Both the position numbers and the translations under genes were made by a program. DNA of 7,447 nt, from the NCBI GenBank assembly GCA_900544635.1, contig UQVV01000087.1, forward strand, positions 1-7,447, written 5' to 3'. Source of the DNA: an uncultured Cloacibacillus sp. (GTDB taxonomy: Bacteria > Synergistota > Synergistia > Synergistales > Synergistaceae). How positions within the stretch are numbered: the stretch's first letter is position 1; each line of letters starts with the position of its first letter. This document shows positions 6,016-7,447 of this stretch, piece by piece. A model generated the notes under the pieces. The model did not search any database, was not told where the DNA came from, and saw only the letters and a list, made by a program, of their open reading frames with translations.

Positions 6016-6793
6016 GGCCGTCCTCCGTATCAGCGTCAGCGCCTTCCAGGAGAGTCACGGGAAGCCCCGTCTGCTCCGCGACGAGCGCCGCAAGCGCGGG
6101 AAGCGACACGCGCTCCATCTCGCCGTGGTCGCAGGCCGCGACGCAGAGCCCCGCCTCCTGCGCCTCCTCGCGCGGATGGTACGAAACGTCGGCCGTGATG
6201 AAGCACTGGACGCCGAGCGCCAGAGCCTCGGGCCAGAAGTCCATGCATGCTCCGCCGCCGAGCGCGACGCGGCGCACGCAGGTTTTCAGATTCCCGTGGA
6301 GCGAGAGCGCGGACAGATTCCAGCGCTCGCGCAGCAGCTCGCCGAGCGCGCCGAGACGGACGGGACGCGGCAGGTCGCCGGCGGCCCCGAGCCCCCACGC
6401 GCCGCTCTGCGAAGGAATGAGCGGCTCGATATTTTTCAGCCCAAGCTCCGACGCGAGGACGAAATTCACGCCTTCCGGCGATGAGTCCCAGTTCGTATGC
6501 GCGGCGTAGAGCGCGACGCCGCTTTTTACCGCGGAAAGCAGCGTCCGCCCCGCATGGCAGTCGTCGACTACCGACTTGACTGGACGGAAAATAATAGGAT
6601 GGTGCGTGACGAGCAGGCCGCAGCCGCGCTCAGCAGCCCGCGCCACGGTGCGCGGCGAGGCGTCCAGCGCGACGGCTATCTTCTCAACCTCCGCGCCGCG
6701 CTCCCCCGCAAGCAGCCCCGGATTGTCCCACGGCTCCGCCCACTCCTTCGGCACTCTTTTCTCTATAGCTTCAGCAATTTCATAAAGTTTCAT
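6002..6793 (-). CDS. Nif3-like dinuclear metal center protein (YbgI/YqfO family)
   Basis: 263 residues, matching the short form of the family (E. coli YbgI 247) and lacking the inserted domain of longer members such as B. subtilis YqfO. Recognisable in order: WDNPGLLAG (22-30; usually WDNVGLLVG), VTHHPIIF (62-69, ligands H64 and H65), AHTNWD (98-103, D103), a middle dimerisation region, ITADVSYHPREEAQEAG (199-215; usually TGDIKHHxAxxAxxxG) and DHGEME (222-227, with H223 and E227 matching the known H and E ligands). All five expected metal-ligand residues are present, so a toroidal hexamer with a dinuclear site is likely. The family is widely conserved but its biochemical role is unsettled; annotation as GTP cyclohydrolase I type 2 is by homology only. 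ATG 6793 has GAGG 7 nt upstream. It is the first gene of the operon with scpA, scpB and rluB. Confidence 0.9.
   Translation of the reverse strand: MKLYEIAEAIEKRVPKEWAEPWDNPGLLAGERGAEVEKIAVALDASPRTVARAAERGCGLLVTHHPIIFRPVKSVVDDCHAGRTLLSAVKSGVALYAAHTNWDSSPEGVNFVLASELGLKNIEPLIPSQSGAWGLGAAGDLPRPVRLGALGELLRERWNLSALSLHGNLKTCVRRVALGGGACMDFWPEALALGVQCFITADVSYHPREEAQEAGLCVAACDHGEMERVSLPALAALVAEQTGLPVTLLEGADADTEDGLGGR
6022..6026 (-). promoter_or_regulatory. Ribosome binding site of scpA inside the Nif3-like gene
   Basis: GGAGG lies 6 nt before the TTG at 6015 and inside the 3' end of the preceding gene, which supports the TTG start and coupled translation. Confidence 0.75.
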
Positions 6794-6824
6794 GACGGCA
6801 CCTCGAATTGTCTGATTGATTTAT

Positions 6825-6852
6825 TTTATAACGCAGCATTGCGGAACGTCAA
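6825..6852 (-). promoter_or_regulatory. Predicted sigma70 promoter of the nif3-scpA-scpB-rluB operon
   Basis: On the minus strand the -35 box TTGACG (6847-6852) and the -10 box TATAAA (6825-6830) are separated by 16 nt. Transcription would start near 6818, about 25 nt before the Nif3-like ATG. It lies in the short AT-rich gap after the ATPase gene. I see no strong terminator hairpin in the gap, so some transcription from the ATPase gene may read into this operon. Confidence 0.7.
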
Positions 6853-6860
6853 AATTGCGG
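6838..6860. repeat. ATTGCGG direct repeat flanking the operon -35 box
   Basis: Two exact copies of ATTGCGG (plus strand, 6838-6844 and 6854-6860) are spaced 16 bp start to start and bracket the predicted -35 hexamer. This layout is compatible with an operator for a dimeric regulator, but two 7-bp words alone are weak evidence. Confidence 0.3.
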
Positions 6861-6877
6861 TTTACAAAATCAAGCTC

Positions 6878-7447
6878 TCAAATAGTCTTCATCCATTCTT
6901 TAAGCAAAAATGTGCAGAAATATGGAATGGTATAAACATTATTCTGGAAGCCGACGTTGCCGCCGGTCAACTTTATTCCGCGGCGAATATCAGGATACCT
7001 ATCGCTTGATATAAGCGTGGCGAGCGACTTCGACCTGCCGCCTCGCGCTTTGACTTCAACGGGAAGCAGCTCTGAGGCGGTTCGAACAAAAAAATCCTCT
7101 TCGAGCGTAGAATCTTCGCGTTTATAATAAAAAAGGCCGTATCCGCTCTTTGTCAATGCCTCGCCGACTATATTCTCATACATCGCGCCCTTATAAACTC
7201 CGAGATTTTTATTGGCGCGCAGATCTTCCTGAGCCTCGTCGTCAAGCATCGCCACAAGCAGGCCACTGTCGGCGAAATACACTTTGTATTTTGACTCGTC
7301 GTAATTGCCTTTAAGCGGCAGCTCCGGGAAATTTAGGCAGTAACATACATTCACTATTCCTGCGTCACAAAGCCATTCAAGGCACCCACGGTAGTCGCTG
7401 AAGCGCGCTCCGCGCGCAACCTTCGACAGCTGAAACTTTTTATTCTC
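6878..7447 (-). CDS. AAA/DUF4143-family ATPase, C-terminal part (runs off the right edge)
   Basis: The minus strand is open from the right edge to a TGA at 6878-6880, giving 189 visible residues. The true start and the N-terminal AAA ATPase domain (Walker A and B) lie outside the window. What is seen matches the C-terminal DUF4143 region: ENKKFQLSKVARGARFSDY at 1-19 (linker), CLEWLCDAGIV at 22-32, KVYFADSGLLVAML at 55-68, YKGAMYENIVGEAL at 85-98, and a PD-(D/E)XK nuclease-like tail with E91, EEDF (116-119) and PVEVKA (129-134). The role of these proteins is not established; proposals include mobile-element or defence-related functions. Codon use is visibly richer in A/T at third positions than in the scp genes, so transfer is plausible. 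A GTG at 7354 is an internal codon, not the likely start, because conserved sequence continues before it. Confidence 0.85.
   Translation of the reverse strand, partial: ENKKFQLSKVARGARFSDYRGCLEWLCDAGIVNVCYCLNFPELPLKGNYDESKYKVYFADSGLLVAMLDDEAQEDLRANKNLGVYKGAMYENIVGEALTKSGYGLFYYKREDSTLEEDFFVRTASELLPVEVKARGGRSKSLATLISSDRYPDIRRGIKLTGGNVGFQNNVYTIPYFCTFLLKEWMKTI

Noticed and set aside
5275..6198. A 307-codon plus-strand frame opposite scpA and the Nif3-like gene
   Set aside because: Arginine-rich shadow of high-GC coding sequence; no domain, and both opposing genes are clearly conserved.
6831..6845. A small CGCA/TGCG hairpin as terminator for the ATPase gene
   Set aside because: Only a 4-bp stem and it overlaps the predicted promoter spacer of the next operon; too weak to call a terminator.

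Overview
This is a GC-rich bacterial chromosomal window made mostly of conserved housekeeping genes. It holds five complete genes in full-length form plus scpB, and partial genes at both edges. The gene content (mupirocin-sensitive-type bacterial ileS, ScpA/ScpB condensin subunits, RsuA/RluB and RluA/RluD pseudouridine synthases, DgkA, a Nif3-like protein, and a DUF4143 ATPase), the strong GGAGG ribosome binding sites and the repeated TTG starts fit a Gram-negative, anaerobe-like lineage such as Synergistota. That assignment is a tentative inference from general gene content, not from a marker gene. Negativicutes or other GC-rich Firmicutes are alternatives.

Layout. Positions 1-456 (minus) carry the 5' part of an RluD-type pseudouridine synthase gene that runs off the left edge. 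It overlaps the end of ileS (440-3220, minus) by 17 nt, so the two are probably one transcript, read from a recognisable sigma70 promoter at 3284-3312. The intergenic stretch 3221-3424 is a divergent promoter region. ileS is read leftward and dgkA (3425-3781) rightward from an extended -10 element, and several short direct repeats lie between them. A bidirectional hairpin terminator at 3816-3853 separates dgkA from the convergent operon to its right.

The right-hand operon is read leftward from a promoter at 6825-6852. Its order is a Nif3-like dinuclear metal protein (6002-6793), scpA (5227-6015), scpB (4611-5240) and an RluB-type pseudouridine synthase (3887-4618). Each gene overlaps the next by 8-14 nt, which suggests translational coupling. 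scpA and scpB both appear to start at TTG codons placed by GGAGG motifs inside the preceding gene. Upstream of this operon, 6878-7447 (minus) is the C-terminal part of an AAA/DUF4143 ATPase gene, visibly poorer in G+C than its neighbours and probably accessory.

Functionally the window combines translation (isoleucyl-tRNA charging, rRNA pseudouridylation), chromosome segregation (SMC-ScpAB) and membrane lipid recycling (DgkA). I see no CRISPR array, tRNA, rRNA, insertion sequence or obvious novel multi-gene system. The points most worth a second look are the TTG-start, overlapping scp operon, the repeat-bearing divergent promoter, and the compositionally distinct ATPase gene.
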